Shown here: positions 31,621-43,790 of the stretch, piece after piece
Layout: each line of letters opens with the position of its first letter
How positions within the stretch are numbered: position 1 is the stretch's first letter
Assembly: GCF_963259705.1 (NCBI RefSeq)
Contig: NC_081840.1
Coordinates: 152,580,282 to 152,644,281 of the forward strand
Direction: 5' to 3'
Source: Myotis daubentonii
Lineage: Eukaryota > Chordata > Mammalia > Chiroptera > Vespertilionidae
Length of the DNA stretch: 64,000 nt
Made by a program: the position numbers and the translations under genes
Notes under the pieces: model-generated
Told to the model about the DNA's origin: nothing
What the model saw: the letters and a program-made list of their open reading frames with translations, nothing else
The model's database searches: none

Positions 31621-34600
31621 AATCTGGGCTACACGCAACAGATGGGCAGTCTTTCAAAGTCCTTGAGATCAGCCCGCAGCCTGAGCAATTGTGAAAAGGA
31701 GGAGGAGACAGGTTTAAATGGACATAAAAGGGTGTGGCACCTTATGTTTTTCATCTGGTATGTTCCTGTTTCTTAAGTTCTGGTTGTACGAGAGAGACTT
31801 TCCTATGGGAATGTGAGATTGTTTTTGCTTGGTGGATGTGTTGCATACATTTGGAACTGAAGTTGGAAGAGAGAGAGCTGACCAATGAAGAAAAATATGT
31901 GTAAGTCAATTAACCTTTTGTGTTTGGGCTTTATCTCCAGATGTAAAGGCCACTGGGATGAGTCTCAGAAACGCCTCAGCAGGTGGCCAAGGAGATAATT
32001 GCAGGGCTTTTCTCAGCAAAGGAAAATGGCATCTATGCACTCTGAAACACAGATTTTTGTTTCTCTCCAAATCTGGGTGGAAAATCATTTGTCTTAGAGG
32101 CAGTTAAACAGGACAGTGAAAATACTTAGCATTTCAACAAAAGAAATGCGTTTTGAAAGTGAGAAATTGGAACCACAGGATTAAAGAGAAAACTCTGCAA
32201 GAGTTAAGCACCCTTTGGAAGAGAGAGAGGTAAAGAGAGAAGAGAGAGGAGAAAAAGAGAGAGAGAGGGAGAGAGATAGAGAAAGAGAGAGACTTGGCTG
32301 GACCTGAAAGCTCTGATGAGGCAGGTGTGGATGGAGTGGGGCGAAGGTCAATCAATGGTCAGCAGAAGAGAGACCAGGGCAGTGAGGGCCGAGGGAGAGG
32401 ATGGCCTAATGGCAGCAGATGGGAGCCCCAGGAGGGGTTTTGCGGGAAAGCCCCAGGCTGTCCCCTTGCTGGGCTGCACTCACTCTGAGGAGGAAGGAGC
32501 CTCAGGCCCTGTCCAGCCACCAGATGGGAGGTCTGCATGCCTGGGCCCTGGGCATTCCTCAGGATCCCCCGGCCCCCTTGTGAAGGCCTCATACAACTTC
32601 CAGCTCTCATCTTTGTGGTGAGGTCCTGAGAGGAGACCTGGAGCTATCTGACTGCAGCCCCAAGACCCAGGACCCCAGAACAAGCCTGGAGAGTGATTAT
32701 TGCTCCTGCTTCCATGGAAACGCACAAGATTGGGGGAGTCTAGGTAAGGGCTTTAAAGAGAGCCTTCTTTTTATAACTTCCTGTACCTAATCCTCTTCCA
32801 TCTGCTGGCCGTTGCCATGGCAACCAGATCAGAAAGGCCATCAGCAGCCAGAACTCTTATTTGCACAGTGGATTTTGCCAAGTGTGAGAGTACCTGGCTC
32901 ATCCAGGGAGCCGGCAGGCAGTGGCCTGACGCTGGGCCGATGGAAAATGCTAGAAGGTTCCTGTGCACCATGGCCCTTTCTTGTGTAAATGAAACTTTAA
33001 ATACTGCCTCCATTTGGGGATCCATGGGTGTGCTGACCATCTCAAATTCACCAGCTACGGACAACTTGTAGCCCACAGTAATTTTCTTTCCTAACAATCA
33101 GAGGTAAAAGTACTGGGCTGCCTATGGGTTGAAGGGTAGTAATCTTGGGGCAAATTATAGTAATTCTCCCCAGAAGGCGTCCCCAGCACAGGGGTCAATA
33201 GCCTACGGCACTTTTGTTGCCACCAGAGAAGTCACTGCTTGTCAAGACGGTCCTGCCTCTTTCATTCACTAATTGCATAAACTTGAGGAGCCAGACTTCT
33301 CTAAATCCTGGTTTTCTCCTCTGACCAACGGGGCTTACAATACTTCTTTCCTGGGCAGGGCTACTGTGCTGATGGTGTGACAATGTCCCTAAAAACAAAA
33401 GGCAGCATGTGACGACGTGGGTTATCATCTTTCCAATAAACATGTGGGCCAGAACAACACGTCACCCTGAGAGTCTCTTCTTGGATGAGAAGTATGATGT
33501 CTAATTTTTAAGGAACTTCCACTTTACTACAATTGCCCTTGGACCTAAATATAAACTAGACCCTGAGGTTAATTTTATGCTAGATCTAACCTAATTTGGG
33601 ATTCATATGGGCCAAGATGTCTTTGAAAATCTAGAGGCAGGTATGAGCCTTCTCCCCAGAGGGTCCCCCCAGGTGCATATGCACTTTCATCCCTGGGAGG
33701 GCTCACCTCTCTGAAGCCCACCTGAGGGAAGGTCCATCCACTCGAGGATTTCCCAGTGGCCCATGGGAAACATCATTATGCAGGTAACCTATGCCATCAT
33801 GTGGCTGTGTTCCGTTTCCTGTCTGTTAAGTGAAGAATCTCAGTTCAACAAACTTTCAGGAAATCTTTTCTGAGCTAGGAGGAAAGTTCTGGGGTTGCAA
33901 AGATCAGTACGATACCAATGCCACCGAAACAGGACTACGCTCCAGTCATGTATCAACTCTTCTGACCTTTCCTAATCCCAAAATACTATGCAAAACTCTG
34001 CCACATGGGTAACATTTAATTTTAACATTATTATTTCCACGTTCTCAGTAAAACTCTGAGCTACACAGACAATGCAGTTGATGCCCAGGAAGCACCACCA
34101 TACATTTCAGATTGAGATGCTACTGCAGTCCTCATGCTGACTCCCCTTCATAGGGGCTTCTGTGACCCAGTGGAAGTGAAGGCGTGAGAATCTCTCCTTT
34201 GCCTGTTCCTTGCTTTCTTAGTGTCCCTGTTGAAGTGGCTTAGTACTCTGGGCTCACCTGTTAAATGTGCCAGGTGGGAATGTCATATCACTGTACATCG
34301 ACACAGTGTGAAAGATTCCAACTTCACGATATGATGATGGGAGTCCTGACTCCCACAGTGTTGGCTGTGAGTCATGTGGGCACAGAGGGGCAGCAGGACT
34401 ACAAGTAGATGGGTCCAATGCTGAGGGATTCAACAACCAGTGGGACTGACCCCCAAGAGACAGGCAGGGGGTCTAGATTAGTAAGAAACTCGCCGCCTGG
34501 GTGTCCACATCTCAGCATCTCAGTATCTCAGGTATAGGGTAATCTCTCTTTCTCAGAGTAGACCAGAACTCCAGTTAGTAGCTGGGGGTACAGAGCCCAG

Positions 34601-35801
34601 TTCTTACTGCAGGGGGTAGACCAGAGGCTGGGACTCCAATTCAGAGGGATTGGGTTCAGGGCAAGGATCTAGAATGCAGACCAGAATCCAAGCAAGCTAC
34701 CTGCCCTGTGAATAGAGGTGGAATTGAGAAGCAATCCAGATGTGTGAGACGTGTGCTGAAATCTCCGCTGTAGCAGATTGCCCATGACACATGGGGTAAA
34801 ATAATTAGGGGCAACCGAGCCTAGCAGAGAAGCCCTCCCTGGGGGACACGGAGCTCCTCACACACAGCCAGGCTTGGAGTGTGCTGGATAGGGCCCCGGC
34901 AACCCAAAGACTCAGAGACAAAGAGCTGGGAGCAGGCAGGGTAGGTGGGGTCTCAGCCTAGACTTGCACAAAAGCTCTGTTCCTGAAGCGGAATGCAGCA
35001 CAGAGTGCTAGAATGCCCGCAGAATCCGGGATTCACTTCTGCCTCCATCTCTCATCACTTGAGATTGGATGAATGACCACCACCTTTGCCTGGTTTGTAG
35101 GTGAGGAAGACAACCACCACCAGCCCGCCCCACTCCCTGAAAAGATGATGTAGGGATTGAAATCGAAGATTAATGTGCAAGTATTTTGCATCTTGTGCAT
35201 TTGACTATTTTTAGGGAGTATAGAGTTAACTCTAGGAAAACTTTTGTTAGTAGACAAAGTGTATATTCACCATTCCCCTACCTGTCTCTTACGTCAGCAT
35301 TCTCACACCCAGGTTTTCTCTGCTATCACTCAGAGGCAATAGCCTACACACCTGCCATGGCCTGTCCTTTGAGGACACAGCACTGTGACCCAAAATTCGG
35401 AAATTGTCTGCACGCTCACCTGCTGGGCCATGGCTTTGTCAAGTGGTCAGAGATAGGTGCATGGTATGGGGAAGTTGATTCTATTTCCTGGGCCCTGGTT
35501 TGGACAGCTGGGAATGGAGTTGAAACACGTACCTTTCTAATATTAGAATCCTAGTTATGACCCCATAGCGCATATCCCCCTCTGCAAGTATTTACAGAAA
35601 AAAAACCCCACACCCTTAGTTCTCTAGTGAGCAAATAATTTTCACCAGAATTTTGCTCGAGAAGAAACAAAGTTTTCTATCTGGAAAACTTAGCTATCTC
35701 TTTGTTCTTTCCATCCTAAGATGCTGTTTTCCTGAGCTCTCAATGGCGTTCTTTACATGATAACACCCGGAGAGTCAGTATGGCTGTCACATGATGCCAG
35801 A
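31621..35801. other. Unassigned stretch
   Basis: No family or gene recognised apart from the GA tract. A 108-codon minus-strand frame (32771-33097) has no recognised domain. Weakly repeated AGACCAGA motifs occur near 34560, 34618 and 34679. Confidence 0.4.
32220..32292 (+). repeat. (GA)n-rich polypurine tract
   Basis: About 70 purines with few interruptions, a candidate triplex-forming tract. Confidence 0.9.
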
Positions 35802-35822
35802 AACAACAACAAGAACAACAAG

Positions 35823-35863
<41 letters not shown>

Positions 35864-35864
35864 A
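35802..35864 (+). repeat. (AAC)n microsatellite
   Basis: About 20 AAC units with two AAG interruptions at the left end. Poly-Asn and poly-Leu frames over it are artefacts. Confidence 0.95.
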
Positions 35865-36099
35865 CCTGCCTTCTGCCATCTCCAAAGTGGAGACACTAGT
35901 GAAAAAAGAAGAATAAGCCACAAGAACAAGAAAAACACACCTGGAATTGGCTGAGTCTGTGTTATTTCTGACTTGGTGATGCTTGGTAACATTTTGGCTG
36001 TTGTTTGTGTCCCGGACTTGGGTGTAGCCTCTGTTGTCACCTTCCCTTGAGAGACTTCAGCAGCCACGTGTGTAAGGCGGTAACAGATACACAGCTACC

Positions 36100-36650
36100 G
36101 TACCATGATGTCCTTTAATCAAGTTAGAGCTGAGCTTGTTACAACCGCCTTGACTCTCCTGCATTTACAGATTGGCGGTGTTAGAATTACCCCAGTCTCG
36201 GCTACGGCATGGAAGTAACTCAGATGAAAACATCCCTCCTTATTCCACGGGTGCCAGGGGATTTCTTTTCCTGAATGAAAGAGGCAGCTTTCATTTATTA
36301 ACGGCACAGATACACATCAGAGCCACGCTTGGATCTGTCTCTCCCCATTTATTCTGCCTTCCCAGTCCCACTCCCTACATTTCTTGTTTAACAAATTGTT
36401 CTCGAGGTGACGTATTCACAATGAGCCCATAAGTGTGGCTGAAACACCATTTCCTGCTAGCTCCAGTCAAAATGCATTAATCCTCTGGATATTTCCCCAG
36501 GACAACATTATCTCTCATGTGCAGACTTTATTGCTCTCATTCGGCTGCAAAGGAAACAAATCCCTGAAAATTGGTTTGAAAAGTGACACACAAAAAAGTC
36601 AGGGCTAAAATTCCTGGTGTGCACAATTTTCCTTAACACTCCTGTTGTCA
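36100..36650. other. Repeat-poor block, candidate conserved non-coding DNA
   Basis: No repeat recognised. Balanced composition with motifs such as TTTCATTTATTAACGGCACA. Conservation is not testable here. Confidence 0.25.
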
Positions 36651-36959
36651 TGCTGCACCTTTCCTTAAACACTCACGTGGGAGGGAAATTAAGAATAAGG
36701 GGAGTCACCCCACAGCCTCCAATGGAGCAGCCAGAATGAGGGCTGGTAGCAGAGGTGCCATGTCTGCACCACCCACCATCCCGCACTGGGTTCTGCTCTG
36801 TCCACTTGCAGTTCCAGGAAGACCCAGCACTGGGCTCCAGGAGGAGGAAGCACCCAAATATCCTTGGGTGTCTAAACAGTTTGTTCTCCTGACTGCTCAT
36901 TTGTGGGGACTTAGGTGAGCACATTTTGTATAATTCAAAACATAAAAACCTGCCTTTAT

Positions 36960-37295
36960 ATGTAAGGCATGCATACATGCATGTATGTTTATGTATGTAT
37001 ATATGTATGCACGTGTACTAGTATATAGGCACACATGGAGGTCCATAGGTATGAATATAAGTATGTAGGAAAGTAGATATGCATGCATGCATGTATGTAA
37101 ATATATGTATGCAGGCATGTATGCACACACACGCAACCACACATGCACATATGTACATAAGTATGCAGAGACATGTAAGTAACATGTAGGTAGGTATATA
37201 AGTATGTACATATGCATGCATGTGTGTAGGTCAGTATGTAAGCATGTAGGTATGCATGTAGGTGTGTAGTAGATATGCACCCACACGTGTAGGTA
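36960..37295 (+). repeat. ATGT/ATGC-type degenerate tetranucleotide array
   Basis: More than 330 bp of alternating purine-pyrimidine units (TATG, CATG, TAGG, TACA). Frames over it are Tyr/His/Thr-rich and not genes. Confidence 0.9.
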
Positions 37296-37559
37296 CAGAT
37301 GTAGGTGCTTATCAATGACTCTAACTGTCCAGTCTCTGGTGTTGCCTGCCTTTCAGGGAGAAGAGGAGGACACCTGGCCCTCTGGCCTGCCGGGTGCAAC
37401 CCTAACTTGCTGTTGCAGAGCTGTCACCTCATCATGACAGGAAAGTAACAGGCTCCATGCTTCTGTACAGCTGTTCAATGTGAGAATGAGGTGGCAACGG
37501 ATCTCCTTTGTTCATGCAACCACCTCGTCCTCCTGAGTGCACTGCAACCATAAACGCCT

Positions 37560-37900
37560 TGGGCTGGAGCCTTTCAAACCCACACTTCCAATGTGATGTG
37601 AACGGCTGGAACGGTGGCCTTGGCGTGGAGCCCGCAAGTTTTACCTGATGAGAAATACGACTTTCCCTCCCTCTCCTGGCTGCATCATCAGGTTTCGGCA
37701 GTTGGATGTTTGAGAAGGGCTGGCAGGGAATTAAAATCTATTTCAGCTTATGAAAACTCAGAGGTGCTGTATTTCTCTGCACCTCCAAGGCCTTATTTAA
37801 GAGAGAGAAGGCACAATTCCTGGAGGTGCCACATCTGCTCATTAATCACCTCGAACTTTGTCACTGGGCCACTGATCTCACACTGGAATAAGAGAAACAC
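37560..37900. other. Repeat-poor block, candidate conserved non-coding DNA
   Basis: No repeat recognised. Includes CCTTATTTAAGAGAGAGAAG and GCTCATTAATCACCTCGAAC. Suggested by composition only. Confidence 0.25.
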
Positions 37901-38160
37901 CAATGCGTGTGTGTGCATATGTGTGAATGTGTATGAAGCACCGACATGCATCTAACTGAAGCTTTCTAGCCAACAACTGTGACAGATCTTATCTCTTCTC
38001 TGGGAGATGATAAGGAGAATTCCTGAATATTGCAATGTTTTCCCTAAATTGCAAAGCATCAATATTCCACATAGGTAACTCTAGATGGACAACTGAGTAA
38101 ATCACCTGCTACATTGTACAATATAGACAGAGGGTCTGAAAACTTTAGGCCAAGGCATTG

Positions 38161-38204
<44 letters not shown>
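38161..38204 (+). repeat. (CA)n microsatellite
   Basis: About 21 CA units. Confidence 0.95.
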
Positions 38205-38205
<1 letters not shown>

Positions 38206-38400
38206 CTGTAGGGACTGGCTAGTGCCCACAGGGAGTACTGAGCTGGGTCTATAAGATATATTTGCTTTGATTGCATATTAAGCAATTTGGACTGCTTTTC
38301 TATAATGATATTCCACTGTATTTTTCATGGTCTATGTTTTGTTTTCTTATTTTCAGAGAGATGGAAGTATACAAAATCATTATCTAAAGAAAAAGCAACA

Positions 38401-38847
38401 GCCCTAACCAGTTTGGCTCAGTGGATAGCAGCCGTGGGCAAACTACGGCCTGCGGGCCGGATCCGGCCCATTTGAAATGAATAAAACTAAAAAAAAAAAA
38501 AAGACCGTACCCTTTTATGTAATGATGTTTACTTTGAATTTATATTAGTTCACACAAACACTCCATCCATGCTTTTGTTCCGGCCCTCCGGTCCAGTTTA
38601 AGAACCCATTGTGGCCCTCGAGTCAAAAAGTTTGCCCACCTCTGGGATAGAGCATCAGCCTGCGGTCTCAAGGGTCCCAGGTTTGATTCCGGTCAAGGGC
38701 ATGTACCTTGGTTGCGGGCACATACCCAGTAGGGGGTGTGCAGGAGGCAGCTGATCAATGTTTCTCTCTCATCAATGTTTCTAACTCTCTATCCCTCTCC
38801 CTACCTCTCTGTAAAAAAAAAAAATCAATAAAATATATTTTTTTAAA
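38401..38847 (+). mobile_element. VES SINE interrupted by a hAT element
   Basis: The tRNA head GCCCTAACCAGTTTGGCTCA is cut after GTGGATAG by a 216-bp hAT element. It resumes as GGATAGAGCATCAGCCTGCG and runs to an A-rich end. The 15-bp duplication AAAGAAAAAGCAACA lies at 38386-38400 and 38848-38862. Without the hAT it is a normal VES of about 230 bp. Confidence 0.94.
38429..38644 (+). mobile_element. Non-autonomous hAT transposon nested in a VES SINE
   Basis: Starts CAGCCGTGGGCAAACTACGG and ends GTTTGCCCACCTCTG. It keeps GCGGGCCGGATCCGGCCC near the left end, which the copy at 12823 has lost. GGATAG is shared on both sides, a slightly damaged 8-bp duplication. No transposase frame. Confidence 0.92.
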
Positions 38848-38862
38848 AAAGAAAAAGCAACA

Positions 38863-40038
38863 GTGCCAACGTAACAATGGACAGCACTTAACATTGGGCC
38901 TCAGAGTTTGGGTCACAGGGATAGGTGAGTACGAGCGGAGAACGCCTATTACCACATGGGAATGTGGGGCTGGAACTGCTGGATATTTCAAGAGGAACCA
39001 GAAATCTAGATGAATGTGTGAGATTCTCAGTTTTAAAATGCCAACAAAAAAATAGTTAATGCTGTTATAATAGATATATGTGTGTGTATGTATTGGTTTT
39101 GGCTGGAAGAGGAAAAAGGAGAGAACACGTAGAACTTTTTTTCTCAGACCTTGCTAACCGGAATTTCTGTGGCTCCCTAACCTTGCTGTGTAGCAGAATG
39201 ACCTGGGGGACCTGGAGACACAGAGTCATGGGCCTGGCAGCCATAGATCCCAGCTGAGGGGTGGTGGCCCCCGGCAGTGAGGGTGCTCTGGATTTTAGCC
39301 TCACTTTCTGGGCCGGGGCCTGGGCAAATGAAGGCAAAGGGTTGATTCTGATGCAAAGGGAGAGTTGAGGAAGACTGTAACATTTAAACAGCTTCAGCTC
39401 TGATTGCAAGTGATTTGGTCAAGCAAAAACCAAAAGCCCCTACTAAAATAAATATAATCACACATATACCACTTAAAAACTGTAACATTATTTAATGAGC
39501 TACATGTTCGCTGGTCCAAGCACCCAGGGGAGAGCCCAGCTCAGGCGCGTAATGAGGGGACCTGCTCTGACCTCCTCCAGGCTCTGACGGAGACTGTAAA
39601 TTCACAAGGGCCAGCCACGGAACTCCAGTTAGGACATTAACTTTCTAAGACACAGCCAGACTTAAAAAAAAAAAAAAAAAAGAAAGGATGCATCTATGCT
39701 ATAATAGGCAGGGTTTACAGAAACCATTTTAAGAATGTGAAAGGTACAAAAAGATGTTTGTTTTTCAATTGATGTTTTCACACTTGTGTCAACTAAGTAC
39801 AGATTTGCATCTCTGCAAAATCAAGAATGACCAGAGAAATAAAAGTGGTGGCAGTGATGCACCATGAGTTAAGAGGAACTGTCCTTGGTACCAGTGAGGA
39901 CTTGGCTATGATTCCAGAGAAAACCTCAGATGGAAGGCAATGAATCGAATTTAGAGCAGACTGGAGTCTTTCCACTGTATCAAGTTAAATAGCAATATAG
40001 CGACTTTTCACTTTTCAAAAATTGCAGAAATTATAAGA
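38863..40038. other. Unassigned stretch
   Basis: Includes an A-run near 39665-39680. No gene or repeat family recognised. Confidence 0.4.
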
Positions 40039-40052
40039 GGAGGTCATTTTTA

Positions 40053-40659
40053 AAATGTGTATTTTTTAAAAATTTATTGAACTTATTAGGGTGACATTGG
40101 TTAATAAAATTATATAGGTTTCAGGTGTACAATTCTATAATATATCATCTGTATATTGTATTATGTGTTCACCACCCCAAGTCATGTCTTTTTCCATCAC
40201 CATTTATCACCCTTTATTCTCTTCTACCTCCCTTCAGCCCCCTTTCCCTTCTGATAGTTACCCGACTGTTGTCTGTGTCCACGAGGGTTTTTTTTTTTTT
40301 TTTTTGCTTAATCCCTTCGCCTGTTCACCCAGCCCCCAAACTCCCCTGCCCTCTGACAGCTGTTAGTCTGTTCTCTGTACCTATGAGTCTGCTTCTGTTT
40401 TGTTGGTTCATTTTGTACATTGTTTTCTACATGAAAGTGAAACCATATGGTACTTGTCTTTCTCTAACTGACTAATTTCACTTAGCATAATACTCTCCAG
40501 GTCCATCCATGCCTATGTTCCTTGCAGCATTATATACTATAGCCAAGATTTGGAAGCTGCCCATCAGTAGATGAGTAGTAAAAATGCTGTGGTACATTTA
40601 CACAATGGAATACTGCTTAGCCATGCAAAAGGAAATCTTACCTTTTGCGACAGCATGAA
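40053..40659 (-). mobile_element. Bat L1 with 5' inversion (twin priming) and target duplication
   Basis: Positions 40053-40511 are antisense L1 3'UTR and ORF2 end (TTTAAAAATTTATTGAACTT, CTTAGCATAATACTCTCCAG). From about 40511 to 40659 the sequence switches to sense ORF2 (GCAGCATTATATACTATAGC, AATACTGCTTAGCCATGCAA). GGAGGTCAT plus a T/A-rich extension flanks both ends (40039 and 40660), so both halves entered together. A T-run lies at 40288-40308. Confidence 0.88.
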
Positions 40660-40675
40660 GGAGGTCATATTTTTA

Positions 40676-42290
40676 TTTCTTCACTTGCCTCATGAAATCA
40701 TTCAATATCTTCATTCTATTATTTTTATATATTAAAATCTCTCTTAAATGTCTGACTGTTCCATAATTTATAACATGCTTTAGACTTTAGGGGCAAATTA
40801 TTTTAAAAGACACATGTTATCTCAGATTTGGTGAAAAATGAGTGTGCAAAAATCCTACAGTTGATGCTGCCTTTTTAATCATATTCAAAAATGATCCACA
40901 GCAAAAGGAAAATGCTAATATTTGTTCACAGTGCATGAGTAGGTCTGAGCGGCCAGCGAGCTGTTTCTGGGTGGTGCAGTGTGATGTATGCTGGTTCCTA
41001 CAGTTTGCTGCTGGCGGAAATCTTAATTAAGGCCTCTCCTCAAGAGTACCCTTCAGGGAGTGCATCACCAAATTGGTGTGAAAATAGACAAATGGCCAAA
41101 TGCCACCAGGGACACTGTGGGGTCCCATTGATACCTACCCTCCTCCAAGATTGTGTTGTCATTGATGTGGTCCGACTCCAGGACCCGTCAGTTATCAGTT
41201 AGCCTTCCCCCCAGGACGGATGCCCTCAGTGCTGTCTCACTGCACACCTGTTCTCTCTGTGGTTCACAGCCCCAACAGGGCTTTGGTTGTGAAAACAAAC
41301 CTCCTATTCCTTCTCCTAACAGGGATCTGGGGATCTGTTTCTGTCAGGTGGGAAAGCCTGTAATATTTCTGAAGTTGACAAGACATTGTCTGGCAGGTCT
41401 GCATTTTAGGAGATGATTTCTTGCTCAGCAAACTGGGTTAAGGGGGGCATATTCCGGTCTGGTCATACGATGCTTGCCCTCCCCTTTGAGGAAAACGGGA
41501 GTGTGTCTTCTACCAGGTTACACAGGGTTGCTCTGCTATGGGGCACATGGACCCCTGCCAGGGGCCTGCCGTCTACTATTCGGCTCACATTGGTCAGCTT
41601 CCTTCCTTCCAGATTCCTCGAGGCGGCGTGAGGTGTCATGGCCAAATGTTTCCCAATCTGCTTATTTCTCGGCCAGACTTATTCTCTGATATTTTAGCTC
41701 TAAGGCATTTGACCAACTTCTCTTTCACTCATGGACACCCACAGATTCATCTGACCTTGTGTCTGGGCTGGAAATGGCTATCATTTCTGGAAACTTCCAT
41801 ACATTAGACCCTAGGAGTAGCTGCATCATCTGGTGACATTTGTATGTCAATCCACCTTTTACATCTCTTAGCATCATCTGAGGTAGCATTTTTTTTTATT
41901 CCAGAGGAACCCAGATGTCCACAGCCCTGACTTACTAGTCATAGTGAATCCACAAACTTAGACTTTTGTATTTGCATTGGCAGAAGGAGGACAGCAACCT
42001 CAATCTCAGAGGTTTCAAACCATGAGGAAAATGTTTCTGAATAATAATTTTTTGGGTAAAAACCTGGTTAGTCTTTAAAGAAGATGAACTCTAAATTTCC
42101 TAAACTAGTACTTTTTAAAGCCCAGAATGAGAATACTTGGGAAGGAGAGATGACAACACAATGCTAGGATGGGAAAAAAATACTAGGATGGAAAAAAAAA
42201 TACTGGGTGATTCTAGCATATTAGGACAGAAGGCATAGAGCGAGTGACTAACATTCTTTCTCTCACTAATGTTCTTCTCTCTCTCTCTCT
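40676..42290. other. Unassigned stretch (possible old retroviral or other remnant)
   Basis: Positions 41000-41900 are GC-balanced with several 60-90 codon frames on the plus strand. I could not recognise a family or domain. Confidence 0.35.
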
Positions 42291-42294
42291 CTCT

Positions 42295-42497
42295 TTTTTA
42301 AGATATATATTTTATTGATTTTTTACAGAAAGGAAGGAAGAGAGATAGAGAGTTAGAAACATCAACCAGCTGCCTCCTGCACATCTCCCACTGGGGATGT
42401 GCCCGCAACCCAGGTACATGCCCTTGACCGGAATCAAACCTGGGACCTTTCAGTCTGCAGGCCGACGCTCTATCCACTGAGCCAAACCGGTTTCGGC
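42295..42497 (-). mobile_element. VES SINE
   Basis: Minus-strand head GCCGAAACCGGTTTGGCTCA, then GTGGATAGAGCGTCGGCCTG. TTCTTCTCTCTCT flanks both sides (42272 and 42498); the left copy merges with a CT run. The internal part is slightly shortened. Confidence 0.92.
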
Positions 42498-43264
42498 TTC
42501 TTCTCTCTCTTGAATGAGATACCTTGTGATACCAAATGAGACAGAATATACTATAGGCATATACTATAGTGAGGGCGTATTAACACAAGCTGCTACTATG
42601 AATGCGAAGGTAGCTAACACCTCGCTCTTCCTCAGCTGACTAACAACCTAACGATGGGAACAGCAGCACACGAGATGGAAGCCTGTCTGTGAAGCTCACC
42701 ATTGCTAAAGAGCTGGCGAGCGAAGAGCAGGCTCTGTGGGCCTGCGGAGGGTAGGAATTTGTCAACAAGAAAGGCAAAGACAGGACGCTAAGAGCAGGCA
42801 ATAGGATGCTACAGATTACACAGAAATAAGAATAAAAGACAGCAAGTTAAATGCTGAAATAATCTTGTATCTGTAAGCAATTGTTTACAAGACATGTTCA
42901 AATGCATTCATTCAAATGATCTATATAAAAATCTTGCCAAGTAGCTATTACTCCTTTTTTATAGCTGGTTAAATGGCTCACCAAAGGTTTCATACAAATT
43001 GAAATTAGATAACTAAAGGCTGACGTTGATTCTTTTGTTTCCAAAGCCAATACACACCTCCCATCACAGCAAGTGGGTGCCCAGTAGGCCAGGAGATGGG
43101 AGGCCAAGTTTAAAACCTAAGGCTTTGCAATGACTAATAACTGGGAGCTTGAAGTCTAAATTACATCAGAATGCTAATATCTGTTAAAAACAGTGAAAAC
43201 AAACTTGGCTAAATTAATTGTCTTTAGTCACAATTTTGCAACTTCTAAGAACTATTTTGCATCC
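42498..43264. other. Unassigned stretch
   Basis: No gene or repeat family recognised. Confidence 0.4.
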
Positions 43265-43562
43265 TTTTTTTAAAATTGAGATATAATTGAAAAGTAAGTT
43301 TAAGGAGTACAACATGCTGATTTCATACATTTATGTATTGCAATTAGATAACACCTGTATCATGTCACAATCCAATTAAAAGGCATTTATTAGAAACTAG
43401 ACATTTTCCCAAAGAAGACAGCCAAATGGCCAATAAGTACATGTAAATGTACTCAACATCATTAATCATCAGGGAAATGCAAATCAAAACCACTGTAAGA
43501 TATCACCTTACACCTATTAGGATGGCCTTTTCCCCCAACCCTTCCCCCCCCCCAAAAATAAC

Positions 43563-43609
<47 letters not shown>

Positions 43610-43790
43610 CAATGGAAATTACAAGTGTTGGCGAGGATGTGGAGAAAAGGAACCCTGGTGGGAATGTATACGGGTGTAGCCACTGTGAAAAACAATATGG
43701 AGGGTCCTCAAAAACTTTAAAAAATAGAACTACCGTAGGATGCAGTGATCCCACTTCCAGGGATATATCCAACGGAAATTAATTCTTTAG
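43265..43790. repeat. Old L1 with head-to-head inversion and (CA)n
   Basis: Positions 43265-43385 are antisense L1 3'UTR (AATTGAGATATAATTGAAAA, GAGTACAACATGCTGATTTC). Positions 43395-43790 are sense ORF2 (ATCATCAGGGAAATGCAAAT, GGCGAGGATGTGGAGAAAAG). A CA array (43564-43608) has grown inside the ORF2 part. Confidence 0.75.
43564..43608 (+). repeat. (CA)n microsatellite inside L1
   Basis: About 22 CA units following a C-rich run. Confidence 0.95.

Noticed and set aside
32771..33097. 108-codon open frame on the - strand
   Set aside because: No recognised family, no clear splice or promoter context; composition alone is not enough.
36897..37399. 129- and 136-codon Tyr/His/Thr-rich frames on the - strand
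   Set aside because: Direct translation of the tetranucleotide array.
38401..38700. tRNA-like sequence with internal promoter boxes
   Set aside because: It is the tRNA-derived head of a VES SINE, bounded by a target duplication, not a tRNA gene.
41000..41900. Possible endogenous retrovirus interior or transposon gene
   Set aside because: Several short frames, but no protease, reverse transcriptase, integrase or transposase motif and no flanking LTR or inverted repeat.
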